Source: Acidaminococcus sp050873445 (GTDB lineage: Bacteria > Bacillota > Negativicutes > Acidaminococcales > Acidaminococcaceae). Taken from it: a DNA stretch of 64,000 nucleotides. The notes under the pieces are model-generated. The model had not been told where the DNA came from. It did not search any database and was given only the letters and a program-made list of their open reading frames with translations. Numbering within the stretch: the stretch's first letter is position 1; every line of letters starts with the position of its first letter. Shown piece after piece: positions 1-8,094 of the stretch. The position numbers and the translations under genes are program-made. The stretch is from positions 41,166 to 105,165 of the forward strand of contig NZ_JBNMIU010000001.1 of NCBI RefSeq assembly GCF_050873445.1, read 5' to 3'.

Positions 1-155
1 TGAGGGGTGATGCCGCCGTCGGACAGGTAGGCCAGGGTGAAGCCGGGGCCTTCGAATTTCCTTACAGCCGTGAAGCCCAGGGCGTCCTTGTAGAACTGCA
101 GGCTTTTTTGCAGGTCCAGCACGTTGAAATTGTTGTGGTCAAAATGGAATTTCAT
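1..155 (-). CDS. VOC / glyoxalase-like protein, N-terminal part only
   Basis: The minus strand opens with ATG at 155-153 after a strong AAGGAGG ribosome binding site. It stays open to the window edge, giving 51 visible residues that begin MKFHFDHNNFNVLDLQKSLQ and continue FYKDALGF. An N-terminal beta strand, then 'NV.DL..S..FY...LGF', is the typical first beta-alpha module of the vicinal oxygen chelate fold (lactoylglutathione lyase and relatives). The rest lies outside the window, so the metal ligands and the reaction cannot be judged. It could be a glyoxalase I-type or an uncharacterised VOC enzyme. It lies downstream of tmcAL on the same strand, 72 bases away. Confidence 0.7.
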   Translation of the reverse strand, partial: MKFHFDHNNFNVLDLQKSLQFYKDALGFTAVRKFEGPGFTLAYLSDGGITP

Positions 156-227
156 GGTGAAACCCTCCTTATGGGTAATTGGATAGTGTAATGATAACCT
201 GTTTTTGAAAAAACATCCAGAAGGTAC

Positions 228-1451
228 TTAGCCAGATACCCGGATTCTTGGCTTTTCCCTGTAATCCCTCCCTTCCATCCGCCCGGTTGTCAGCAGATCG
301 TACAGATCCTGGGCTCTCAGGTCCAGGGTGAGCTGCTGACGGAAAGCCTCGTTGGGGGCCTTTTGCAGGGTGTCTTTCCGGATGCTGGTGAGCATTGGTA
401 AGGCAGCACGCTGCTTCATGGTCCGAAGCAGCTTCCGGCCGGTTTCGCTGAACCCCAATACACGCAGATACTGGGGTTGTTCCCTGGCTGCCGTGCTGAA
501 GGGTACTTTCTCCGAAGAAAGCAGCCACTGCCACAGCAGACGTCGGAGTCGGGAGACGGGGTACCGCTTTGTACTGCAGGCCTCCACGATGCCCTGGAAG
601 CTGCCCGCCCGCCGGTTTTTCCAGATCCGGTCCTCCAGTCCTTCTGAAACCTGGATCCGGGCAGCAAGGGCTTCCGGAGAACTGGTTTCCAGAGTCCAGC
701 TGAGAAGGGCATCCAGGCGGCCGGTATCGTAGCCGGGAGTTTTCTGCCGCAGGTACTGTCGGCACAGGGGAAGTTCTGCTTCTGGCAGCGCCCGGCAGGC
801 GCTTTCTGTGAGCCCATGTTCCAGGATTTCCCGGCGCAGGGCCGTAGCGCTGGGCAGCCGACCCGGTTCCAGAGATGCATCTCCATAGGCGGTACCGGTC
901 CGGTGAACAGGGAGGGGAAGGATGCCAGGGAAGCGTGCCAGCGCCTTTAGGTATTCCAGGGCCAGCAGGTTATTGGAACCGGAAAACAGCGCCCGGTAGG
1001 CCGGATTCCGTCCGGCAGCCAGCGCTTCGGCGGCTCTGGCGTAGGAAAAACCTTTTTTCAGGACCTGCTGCCAGGCTTCCGGGGTGAATCGCTCCCGGGC
1101 CAGCTGCAGCAGCAGGTCCGTGTCCTTTGTTTCACAGCCGAAGCTCACACGGGTGACTACTCCGGTGGCAGCGAGCAGCGCCACTCCGCCCCGGGCGAAC
1201 CCCTGGGCGCTCTGCTGGCTGCAGATGACCGGCAGCTCCAGCACCAGGTCTACGCCGCCTGCAAGGGCAAGGGCGGCCCGCTGCCACTTGTCCCACAGGG
1301 GCAGCTCGCCCCGCTGGGTCAGGCTGCCGCTCATGACGGCTATCACCGGTACGGGACCCAGGGCCTGCCGCACCCGGTCCAGCTGATGACGATGTCCCTG
1401 GTGGAAGGGGTTATATTCGGCTACGATGCCCACAACAGAACTGAAATCCAT
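228..1451 (-). CDS. tmcAL: tRNA(Met) cytidine acetate ligase TmcAL (YlbM)
   Basis: 407 aa, full family length. In characterised members this enzyme uses ATP and free acetate to form N4-acetylcytidine at the wobble base (C34) of elongator tRNA-Met. The N-terminus carries the nucleotidyltransferase HxGH motif in GIVAEYNPFHQGH (H17, H20), followed by VMSGSLTQRGE and the SGSNNLLALEYLKAL segment of the family. ATG 1451 is supported by an AAGGAG site just upstream on the minus strand. It is divergent from ackA across about 117 bases that must hold both promoters. Since TmcAL consumes acetate and AckA interconverts acetate and acetyl-phosphate, the pairing may be functional, but that is inference. 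Confidence 0.93.
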   Translation of the reverse strand: MDFSSVVGIVAEYNPFHQGHRHQLDRVRQALGPVPVIAVMSGSLTQRGELPLWDKWQRAALALAGGVDLVLELPVICSQQSAQGFARGGVALLAATGVVTRVSFGCETKDTDLLLQLARERFTPEAWQQVLKKGFSYARAAEALAAGRNPAYRALFSGSNNLLALEYLKALARFPGILPLPVHRTGTAYGDASLEPGRLPSATALRREILEHGLTESACRALPEAELPLCRQYLRQKTPGYDTGRLDALLSWTLETSSPEALAARIQVSEGLEDRIWKNRRAGSFQGIVEACSTKRYPVSRLRRLLWQWLLSSEKVPFSTAAREQPQYLRVLGFSETGRKLLRTMKQRAALPMLTSIRKDTLQKAPNEAFRQQLTLDLRAQDLYDLLTTGRMEGRDYREKPRIRVSG

Positions 1452-1568
1452 GGAACGCTCCTTAAAATTTCTATTTTACAAATCCGGAAATCTTTGCTAA
1501 CATATATTAGTATTATAGCATAAGCATAATACTGGTTTAAAATCAGTAGTTCATCAGGAGGCAATGTA

Positions 1569-2765
1569 ATGAAGATTTTTGTTGTAAACTGCGGCAGCTC
1601 TTCCATTAAATATCAGCTGATCGATATGGCCGATGAATCCGTCATCGCCAAAGGTCTGGTTGAACGGATCGGCATCGAAGGCTCCGTGCTGACCCATACT
1701 CCGGCCGGCAAGGATAAGGTCCGTCTGGAAAGCGCCATCCCTGACCATGTGGACGGCATCAAAAAGGTACTGGCCGCTCTGGTAGACCCCAACTATGGCG
1801 TCATCAAATCCATGGATGAAATCGGTGCTGTTGGCCATCGTGTGGTACATGGCGGCGAAATCTTCAACCAGTCCGTAGTGATTACCGACGAAGTACTGAA
1901 ACAGATCGAAGCCCTGAGCGATATGGCTCCTCTGCATCAGCCCGCCAACCTGGCCGGGATCCGCGCCTGCCAGGAAGTTATGCCCGGTACTCCGCAAGTT
2001 GCCGTATTTGATACCGCCTTCCATCAAACCATGCCTCCTGTGGCATATATGTTCGGCGTGAAATACGAAGAATACAAGAAATACGGCATCCGGAAATACG
2101 GTTTCCATGGTACTTCCCACAAATATGTTTCCGGCGTAGCTGCCGCTATGCTGGGCAAGGACATCAAAGATACCAAGATCATCACCTGCCATCTGGGCAA
2201 CGGCTCCAGCATCACCGCTGTTGACGGCGGCAAATCCGTGGATACTTCCATGGGCTTCACTCCGCTGGACGGCGTACTGATGGGCACCCGTACCGGTTCC
2301 ATCGATCCGGCTGTGGTCCCTGTGCTGATGCAGAAGAAGGGGCTGGATGCTGCCGGTGTTGACAAATACATGAACAAGGAATGCGGCGTCCTGGGTGTTT
2401 CCGGTGTTTCCAGCGACTTCCGTGATCTGGAAGATGCTGCTGCCAAGGGCAACGAAAGAGCCAAACTGGCCCTGGATATGTTCTGCTATCAGGTAAAACG
2501 CTACATCGGCGCTTATGCTGCTGCCATGGGCGGCGTTGATGCCATCGTCTTCACTGCCGGAGTTGGTGAAAACGACATCCATACCCGTCAGCAGGTCTGC
2601 GAAGGCCTGGAATTCCTGGGTGTGAAACTGGATGCTGAACGGAACAACGTTCGCGGCAAAGCCACCGAAATCAGCGCTGCTGATTCCAAGGTGAAGGTGT
2701 TCCTGATCCCCACCAACGAAGAACTGGCCATTGCCCAAGATACCCTGAGACTGTGCAGCAAATAA
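1569..2765 (+). CDS. ackA: acetate kinase
   Basis: 398 aa, full length. It catalyses acetate + ATP to acetyl phosphate + ADP and usually runs in the ATP-making direction in fermenters. Signatures are VNCGSSSIKYQL at the N-terminus (ASKHA fold phosphate loop), DTAFHQTMP, RKYGFHGTSHKYV, ITCHLGNGSSI and DTSMGFTPLDG. ATG 1569 follows an AGGAGG site at 1556-1561. No phosphotransacetylase gene is in the window. The AT-rich stretch at 1493-1530 upstream contains -10-like sequences (for example CATAAT at 1525-1530), but no convincing -35 pairs with them. In many Firmicutes ackA precedes yceD-rpmF, as here. Confidence 0.97.
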   Translation: MKIFVVNCGSSSIKYQLIDMADESVIAKGLVERIGIEGSVLTHTPAGKDKVRLESAIPDHVDGIKKVLAALVDPNYGVIKSMDEIGAVGHRVVHGGEIFNQSVVITDEVLKQIEALSDMAPLHQPANLAGIRACQEVMPGTPQVAVFDTAFHQTMPPVAYMFGVKYEEYKKYGIRKYGFHGTSHKYVSGVAAAMLGKDIKDTKIITCHLGNGSSITAVDGGKSVDTSMGFTPLDGVLMGTRTGSIDPAVVPVLMQKKGLDAAGVDKYMNKECGVLGVSGVSSDFRDLEDAAAKGNERAKLALDMFCYQVKRYIGAYAAAMGGVDAIVFTAGVGENDIHTRQQVCEGLEFLGVKLDAERNNVRGKATEISAADSKVKVFLIPTNEELAIAQDTLRLCSK

Positions 2766-2783
2766 GATGATTTGGGCTTTTGC

Positions 2784-2812
2784 TTGACAAAGGCCGGTTT
2801 CGTCGATATAAT
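2784..2812 (+). promoter_or_regulatory. consensus sigma-70/sigma-A promoter for yceD-rpmF
   Basis: TTGACA at 2784-2789, a 17-base spacer, and TATAAT at 2807-2812: a perfect match to both hexamers at optimal spacing. Transcription should start near 2819, only about 9 bases before the ATG at 2828. The promoter decides the yceD start, because upstream in-frame starts would lie inside or before it. Confidence 0.92.
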
Positions 2813-2827
2813 GTAACGGTTGATAAT

Positions 2828-3331
2828 ATGATTAAAATCAATGTAGCAGAAATCAAAAAAAGACTGACAGGGTCGGAAGCATTCCAATACGATCTGACTC
2901 CCGCACAGTTGGACCTGAGACCGGACGATGCGCCCCTGGAGGGGAACATTGCGGTGAAGGGGACGATTTCCAACGGGGGCGATGTGATCCTGTTGCAGGC
3001 TGAGGAAAAATTCGTTTGCCACGGCACCTGTGCCCGCTGTCTGAAAGACGTGCGGATGGACCTTACGGCCCATGTGGAGGAACGGTATTATCCCGAAGGC
3101 ACAGCAGGCCTGGAGGAAGACGCCTTTACCTATCAGTTTGATGTGGTGGATGTTACGGATGCTTTAAGAGAATCCCTTCTGCTGGCTATTCCGGCGAGAG
3201 TCCTGTGCAAACCGGACTGCAAGGGAATCTGCCCGGTCTGTGGGGCGGACCGCAATGTGACGGAATGTCACTGCGATACCCGGTCCATCGACCCAAGGTT
3301 GGAAGCTCTGAAAGCCTTGTTGAAGAAATAG
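2828..3331 (+). CDS. yceD: YceD family (DUF177) metal-binding protein
   Basis: 167 aa. The family is small, cysteine-containing, and linked with L32 and 23S rRNA maturation; its biochemical role is not settled. The C-terminal half shows the family pattern CHGTCARCL and a cysteine cluster CKPDCKGICPVCG ... CHC, a likely zinc site. The open frame extends upstream to an ATG at 2780, but the consensus promoter at 2784-2812 lies inside that extension, so I place the start at ATG 2828 (MIKINVAEI). No clear Shine-Dalgarno precedes it, so translation may be nearly leaderless. It is followed 23 bases later by rpmF, as in most bacteria. Confidence 0.9.
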   Translation: MIKINVAEIKKRLTGSEAFQYDLTPAQLDLRPDDAPLEGNIAVKGTISNGGDVILLQAEEKFVCHGTCARCLKDVRMDLTAHVEERYYPEGTAGLEEDAFTYQFDVVDVTDALRESLLLAIPARVLCKPDCKGICPVCGADRNVTECHCDTRSIDPRLEALKALLKK

Positions 3332-3354
3332 CGTAGTGTAGGAGGTGTACGAAT

Positions 3355-3537
3355 ATGGCAGTACCGAAGAGAAAAATGTCCAAAGCCCGCCGGGATTCCC
3401 GTCGTGCCAACTGGAAACTGACTGCTCCTGGCCTGGTGGAATGCCCGCAGTGCCACGAGATGAAGCGCCCTCACCATGTATGCCCTGAATGTGGCTACTA
3501 CGATGGTAAGGAAGTCGTAAAAGCTGAAGAAGAATAA
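3355..3537 (+). CDS. rpmF: 50S ribosomal protein L32
   Basis: 60 aa. Structural protein of the large ribosomal subunit. It begins MAVPKRKMSKARRDSRRANW, the standard L32 N-terminus, and has a four-cysteine zinc ribbon (CPQC ... CPEC), so it is the zinc-binding C+ form. AGGAGG at 3340-3345 sets the start. Probably co-transcribed with yceD from the promoter at 2784 and ended by the terminator at 3566. Confidence 0.98.
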   Translation: MAVPKRKMSKARRDSRRANWKLTAPGLVECPQCHEMKRPHHVCPECGYYDGKEVVKAEEE

Positions 3538-3565
3538 GACTGACCGGCCAAACCGGGAAGCCTGC

Positions 3566-3604
3566 AGGAGGAGTTGCCGCAGCGATGCGGAAACTCCTCC
3601 TTTT
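3566..3604 (+). terminator. Rho-independent terminator after rpmF
   Basis: AGGAGGAGTT (3566-3575) pairs with AACTCCTCCT (3592-3601). An inner five-pair stem (CCGCA/TGCGG) is closed by a GCGA tetraloop, and the outer stem runs into TTTT. It separates yceD-rpmF from the aldolase gene. Confidence 0.9.
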
Positions 3605-3774
3605 CTATGCCTTTGCCAAGTTTCTCTTCACGAACAGATCCCAGCCCTCAGCCTCATTTCATCACTTACTCACTAATCACTTCCCCTTCCAACTCCCTGT
3701 TCCTAAATCCCCCAAATTAGCTTATAATAGGAGAATGGAATGACTATAACCCCTACAGTTAGGAGAGAGTACAA

Positions 3775-4431
3775 ATGAAATTTTTCATTGATACAGCCAA
3801 CCTGGATGAAATCCGGGAAGCAGCCGCCATGGGTATCATCAGCGGCGTTACCACCAACCCTTCTCTGATTGCCAAAGAGGGGAAGGACTACGAAGAAACC
3901 CTGCGGGAAATCGCCAAGATCGTGGACGGCCCCATTTCCGGCGAAGTGAAGGCCAGCACTACGCTGGCCCGGGACATGTGCATCGAGGGCCGCATCATTT
4001 CCCAGCTCCATCCCAACATGGTGGTGAAAATCCCCATGACGGTGGAGGGCCTGAAGGCCGTGAAGATCCTTTCTTCGGAAGGCATCAAGACCAACGTGAC
4101 TCTGGTGTTCTCTGCTGCCCAGGCACTGCTGGCAGCCCGGGCCGGTGCCACCTATGTATCCCCGTTCCTGGGACGGCTGGACGACATCTCCACTGACGGT
4201 GCCCAGCTGATCAGGGAAATCGTCACCATCTTCAGGAATTATCCGGATATCACCACGAAAGTGATCTGCGCTTCCATCCGCCATCCCATGCATGTGCTGG
4301 AATGTGCCGAACTGGGGGCAGACATTGCTACGGTACCCTATAAAGTACTGATGCAGATGGTGCAGCATCCGCTTACCCGCACGGGCATCGAGAAATTCTG
4401 TCAGGACTTTGAAGCCGTGTTTGGCAAATAA
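3775..4431 (+). CDS. fsa: transaldolase / fructose-6-phosphate aldolase (TalC/FSA type)
   Basis: 218 aa, the short single-barrel form (FSA/TalC), rather than the roughly 320 aa TalB form. The family makes or uses fructose 6-phosphate through a Schiff-base lysine. Here MKFFIDTANLDEIR, GVTTNPSLIAKEG, the catalytic Lys85 in VVKIPMT, and TLVFSAAQALLAARAGATYVSPF are all present. Whether it acts as transaldolase or aldolase cannot be told from sequence alone. AGGAGAGAG precedes ATG 3775. A -10 (TATAAT, 3723-3728) lies in front with a weak -35, and the rpmF terminator is upstream, so it seems to be its own unit placed between rpmF and fapR. Confidence 0.92.
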   Translation: MKFFIDTANLDEIREAAAMGIISGVTTNPSLIAKEGKDYEETLREIAKIVDGPISGEVKASTTLARDMCIEGRIISQLHPNMVVKIPMTVEGLKAVKILSSEGIKTNVTLVFSAAQALLAARAGATYVSPFLGRLDDISTDGAQLIREIVTIFRNYPDITTKVICASIRHPMHVLECAELGADIATVPYKVLMQMVQHPLTRTGIEKFCQDFEAVFGK

Positions 4432-4477
4432 ACTATGAACAACCTGTAAACTCTGATACAAAAATACCCGCCTGCTC

Positions 4478-4505
4478 TTGTATTATGGCTGTTTTCTGGT
4501 ATAAT
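4478..4505 (+). promoter_or_regulatory. promoter of the fapR-plsX-fab operon
   Basis: TTGTAT (4478-4483), 16-base spacer, TATAAT (4500-4505). The -10 is perfect. Predicted start is near 4512, immediately before the FapR operator at 4517-4533, so a bound repressor would block initiation. Confidence 0.75.
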
Positions 4506-4516
4506 GAATGTTAGTA

Positions 4517-4533
4517 TTATGACTAGGTGCTAA
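4517..4533 (+). promoter_or_regulatory. FapR operator
   Basis: TTATGACTAGGTGCTAA. Its reverse complement, TTAGCACCTAGTCATAA, differs at two positions from the Bacillus-type FapR box as I recall it (TTAGTACCTAGTCTTAA). It lies between the -10 and the fapR start codon, the usual site for FapR autorepression relieved by malonyl-CoA. The match is from memory, but the site, its position and the regulator encoded next to it agree. Confidence 0.85.
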
Positions 4534-4547
4534 AAGTAGGTGGTAGA

Positions 4548-5138
4548 ATGGGTTCTGCAGGACAGAAAAAAGCAAGACAGCAGCAGCTGCAGCAGCTGCT
4601 GGCCCGGAATCCCTTCCTGACCGATGAACACCTGGCGGAAACCTTCCAGGTGAGCATCCAGACCATCCGGCTGGACCGCCTGGCCCTGGGGATCCCGGAA
4701 GTGCGGGAACGGACCCGCCATATGGCGGAGGACGCCCAGGAAAAGCTGAAGGCCATTGCCAGCGAGGAAATCGTAGGGGAGCTGATTGACCTGGAAATCG
4801 GGGTCAGCGGCATCTCCATGATGACGGTGGACCAGGAAATGGTGCTGCAGCGGACCGGCGTCTGCCGGGGGCAGTATATGTTCGCCCAGGCCAACTCCCT
4901 GGCCCTGGCGGTAATCGATGCCCCGGCAGCCCTGACGGGCGTCGCCAATGTGAAATACAAGATCCCTGTTTCTGTGGGCGCCGTACTGGTGGCCCGGGCC
5001 GAAGTGGTGCGGAAGCAGGAGGACAAATATACGATCTGGGTGAAGATCAGGAACAACCACCGGGAAGTGTTCCGGGCGAAATTCCTGATTGTCGCAATCC
5101 CGGAACAAAGGAGCCGAGAAGATGAAAATCGCAGTTGA
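4548..5138 (+). CDS. fapR: fatty acid biosynthesis repressor FapR
   Basis: 196 aa. FapR represses fatty acid and phospholipid genes and lets go when malonyl-CoA or malonyl-ACP binds. The N-terminal third is a DeoR-like helix-turn-helix (LTDEHLAETFQVSIQTIRLDRLAL). The C-terminal part is the hot-dog effector domain (MVLQRTGVCRGQYMFAQANSLALAVIDAP). An in-frame GTG at 4527 lies inside the operator, so I use ATG 4548, preceded by AGGTGG. The 3' end overlaps plsX by 17 bases, which points to translational coupling. Confidence 0.93.
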   Translation: MGSAGQKKARQQQLQQLLARNPFLTDEHLAETFQVSIQTIRLDRLALGIPEVRERTRHMAEDAQEKLKAIASEEIVGELIDLEIGVSGISMMTVDQEMVLQRTGVCRGQYMFAQANSLALAVIDAPAALTGVANVKYKIPVSVGAVLVARAEVVRKQEDKYTIWVKIRNNHREVFRAKFLIVAIPEQRSREDENRS

Positions 5139-6138
5139 TGTAATGGGAACTGACTATGGCCCGGCTGAAATCATCAAAGGCGTGCTGGAAGCAGTGAACG
5201 AATATGGCTGCGAAGTGGTCCTGGTAGGGGACCAGGATGTGATCCGAGGGGAACTGGCCAAGGAACATCAGGAGAACAATCCCAAGGTCACCATCCATCA
5301 CGCCAGCCAGGTCATCGAGATGAAGGACCATCCGGGCATCAGCGTCATGAAGAAAAAAGATGCATCCATCGTGGTGGCTACCCATCTGCTCCGCGAAAAA
5401 GAATGTGATGCACTGGTCTCTTCGGGCAGTACAGGAGCTGCAGTGGCTTCCGCACTGTTCGGACTGGGACGGATCAAAGGTATCGAACGGCCGGCTATTG
5501 CTACCGTGATCCCCAGCATCACGGGGGCTACGGTATTGGTGGACTCCGGCGCCAAAGTGGACGCCAAGCCCGAACAGCTGGTACAGAATGCCATCATGGG
5601 TTCCGTCTATGCGGAACTCCAGCTGGGTATCCCCCAGCCCCGGGTGGGCCTGCTGAACATTGGCGAAGAGGAGACCAAGGGCAACGAACAGTGCCTGGCC
5701 ACCTATCCTCTTTTGAAGAAAGATCCTCACATCCATTTTATTGGCAATGTGGAAGGACGGGACGTCAATGCGGGTACTGTGGACGTGGTGGTCTGCGACG
5801 GCTTTGTGGGCAATGTGGTCCTGAAGACCATGGAAGGCCTGGCAGCAGCTGTAATGCAGATCCTGAAGAAAACCATGCTGAACAGCGGCCTGCTGGCAAA
5901 AGTGGGAGCGCTGCTCCTGAAGCCGGCTCTGCTGAAGATGCAGAAGCAGATGGACGTTTCGGAATACGGCGGTGCGTTGCTTTTGGGCGTACGGGCTCCT
6001 TTCATCATCTGCCACGGCAACTCCAAGGCCAAGTCCATCAAGAGTGCTGTGCGGGTGGCCATTGAACTGACGGAAAAGGATGTTGTGGGCCGGATCCGTC
6101 AAGAAATCATGCACGATGAAGAAAGTGGTGAACTGTAA
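5122..6138 (+). CDS. plsX: phosphate acyltransferase PlsX
   Basis: 338 aa. PlsX converts acyl-ACP and phosphate to acyl-phosphate for phosphatidic acid synthesis with PlsY and PlsC; it is a peripheral membrane enzyme. The N-terminus MKIAVDVMGTDYGP, then SSGSTGAAVASALFGLGRIKGI and NIGEEETKGNE, are family hallmarks. An upstream in-frame ATG at 5089 is inside fapR; the AAAGGAG site at 5107-5113 instead fits ATG 5122. The stop codon is directly followed by the fabH ATG. Confidence 0.96.
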   Translation: MKIAVDVMGTDYGPAEIIKGVLEAVNEYGCEVVLVGDQDVIRGELAKEHQENNPKVTIHHASQVIEMKDHPGISVMKKKDASIVVATHLLREKECDALVSSGSTGAAVASALFGLGRIKGIERPAIATVIPSITGATVLVDSGAKVDAKPEQLVQNAIMGSVYAELQLGIPQPRVGLLNIGEEETKGNEQCLATYPLLKKDPHIHFIGNVEGRDVNAGTVDVVVCDGFVGNVVLKTMEGLAAAVMQILKKTMLNSGLLAKVGALLLKPALLKMQKQMDVSEYGGALLLGVRAPFIICHGNSKAKSIKSAVRVAIELTEKDVVGRIRQEIMHDEESGEL

Positions 6139-7149
6139 ATGAATAAACCAGCGGTAGGTTTTCTGGGACTGGGTTACTACGTGCCGGAAAAAGTACTGAC
6201 CAATTTCGATTTGGAAAAAATGGTGGATACCAGTGACGATTGGATTGTGGAACGGACCGGGATCCGGGAACGGCATATCGCCGCACCGGAACAGGCTACG
6301 TCCGATCTGGCTTTCATTGCCGCTCAGCGGGCCCTGGAAGATGCCGGACTCAAGGCGGAGGAACTGGATCTGATCGTGGTAGGCACTGAATCCCCGGATA
6401 TGAAATTCCCTTCCGTGGCCTGCATGCTGCAGAACCGGCTGGGAGCCAGCCATGCGGCGGCTTTCGACCTGGCTGCCGGGTGCTCCGGCTTCGTATATGC
6501 CTGCGGCATCGCCAGCCAGACCATCGTCAGCGGGCTGTATAAGCATGTACTGGTAGTGGGGGCGGAAACGCTGTCCCGGATCCTGAACTGGAAGGACCGG
6601 AATACCTGCATCCTGTTCGGCGACGGCGCTGGTGCGGCGGTGCTGGGTCCTGTAGAAGAAGGGTACGGCATCCTGTCCGTGGACCTGGGAGCTGACGGCT
6701 CCGGCGGCAAGTTCCTGAACATGCCGGCGGGAGGTTCCCGCAGACCGGCCTCCGTCGAGACGGTGGAAGCCAAGGAACACTGCATCCATATGGTGGGCAA
6801 GGAAGTGTTCAAATTCGCCGTGAAGGTCATGGGCCGCAGTGTGCTCAGCGCTCTGGACAAAATCGGGATGGGCAAGGAAGATATCGACCTGCTGATTCCC
6901 CACCAGGCCAACCAGCGGATCATCGATTCCGCTGCCAAACGGCTGAAGCTTTCTATGGACAAGATTTTCGTGAACCTGGAGAAATACGCCAATACGTCGG
7001 CTGCTTCCATCCCCATCGCCCTGTGCCAGGCACGGGATGCGGGCCGGCTGCATAAAGGAGAGAACGTGGTGATGGTGGGCTTTGGTGCCGGCCTGACCTA
7101 TGGTTCCCTGGTAGTGAAATGGCAAAAAGATGAGGAGGCCAGAGCATGA
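6139..7149 (+). CDS. fabH: beta-ketoacyl-ACP synthase III
   Basis: 336 aa. FabH condenses acetyl-CoA (or another short acyl-CoA) with malonyl-ACP to start fatty acid synthesis. The catalytic triad is visible: Cys115 in AAGCSGFVYA, His255 in PHQANQRI, and Asn285 in NTSAASIPIAL. The start codon abuts the plsX stop, and the end overlaps fabD by 4 bases (ATGA). Primer preference (straight or branched) cannot be read from sequence. Confidence 0.97.
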   Translation: MNKPAVGFLGLGYYVPEKVLTNFDLEKMVDTSDDWIVERTGIRERHIAAPEQATSDLAFIAAQRALEDAGLKAEELDLIVVGTESPDMKFPSVACMLQNRLGASHAAAFDLAAGCSGFVYACGIASQTIVSGLYKHVLVVGAETLSRILNWKDRNTCILFGDGAGAAVLGPVEEGYGILSVDLGADGSGGKFLNMPAGGSRRPASVETVEAKEHCIHMVGKEVFKFAVKVMGRSVLSALDKIGMGKEDIDLLIPHQANQRIIDSAAKRLKLSMDKIFVNLEKYANTSAASIPIALCQARDAGRLHKGENVVMVGFGAGLTYGSLVVKWQKDEEARA

Positions 7150-8093
7150 GCAAAATTGCTTTTGTGTTCCCGGGACAGGGGTCCCAAAAAGTGGGCATGA
7201 TGAAGGAACTGTACGATAATTATGCCTGCGTCCGTGAAGTATTCAAAGAAGCTGACGAAGCACTGGGCTTTTCCATGACAGATCTGTGCTTCAAAGGGCC
7301 GGAAGATCAGCTGCGGCTGACCTACAACACCCAGCCCGCCATCCTGACCTGCAGCATTGCAGCCATGAAGGTACTGAACGAAAACGGGGTGTTTCCGGCA
7401 GTGACCGCCGGTCACAGCCTGGGTGAATATTCTGCACTGGTCTGTGCCGGCAGCCTGAAGTTTGCCGATGCGGTGCGCACTGTACGCAAGAGAGGCCAGT
7501 TCATGCAGGAAGCCGTACCGGTGGGGCAGGGGGCCATGGCCGCCATCATTGCCCTGGCTACGGACAAGATCAAGGAAATCTGTGCTGATGTGGAAGCAAA
7601 GACTGGCTCAGCCTGCCAGGCTGTGAACTTCAACTGCCCGGGCCAGGTGGTCATCGCCGGTGCCACGGAAGCGGTGCAGCAGGCCTGCGACGCCATGAAG
7701 GAAGCAGGGGCCAAACGGGCCATCATGCTGCCTGTGAGCGCACCCTTCCACAGCACCCTGATGCAGCCGGCTGCTGACCGTTTGAAGGAAGTGCTGGACG
7801 GGATCGAAGTGGCCGATGCCAAAATTCCGGTGTACGCCAACGTAACGGCCAAACCGGAAACCAAAGGCGGCGAAATCCGTGATGTGCTGGTGAAACAGGC
7901 TGCCAGCCCTGTACAATGGGAAACCGGCGTACGGAACATGATCGCTGACGGTGTGGATACCTTCATCGAAGTGGGTCCGGGCCGTGTGCTCACCGGTTTC
8001 GTGAAGAAGATTGACCGGGCCTTTGCCGGCCAGAATGTGGAAGACCTGGCCAGCCTGGAAAAAACCCTTGCGTATTTAAAGGAGGTCAGATAA
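7146..8093 (+). CDS. fabD: malonyl-CoA:ACP transacylase
   Basis: 315 aa. Transfers malonyl from CoA to acyl carrier protein. The nucleophile Ser91 is in GHSLGEYSAL and the partner His202 is in SAPFHSTLM. FPGQGSQKVGM at the N-terminus and VGPGRVLTG near the C-terminus complete the pattern. It overlaps fabH by 4 bases and is followed by fabG after one base. Confidence 0.97.
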   Translation: MSKIAFVFPGQGSQKVGMMKELYDNYACVREVFKEADEALGFSMTDLCFKGPEDQLRLTYNTQPAILTCSIAAMKVLNENGVFPAVTAGHSLGEYSALVCAGSLKFADAVRTVRKRGQFMQEAVPVGQGAMAAIIALATDKIKEICADVEAKTGSACQAVNFNCPGQVVIAGATEAVQQACDAMKEAGAKRAIMLPVSAPFHSTLMQPAADRLKEVLDGIEVADAKIPVYANVTAKPETKGGEIRDVLVKQAASPVQWETGVRNMIADGVDTFIEVGPGRVLTGFVKKIDRAFAGQNVEDLASLEKTLAYLKEVR

Positions 8094-8094
8094 A

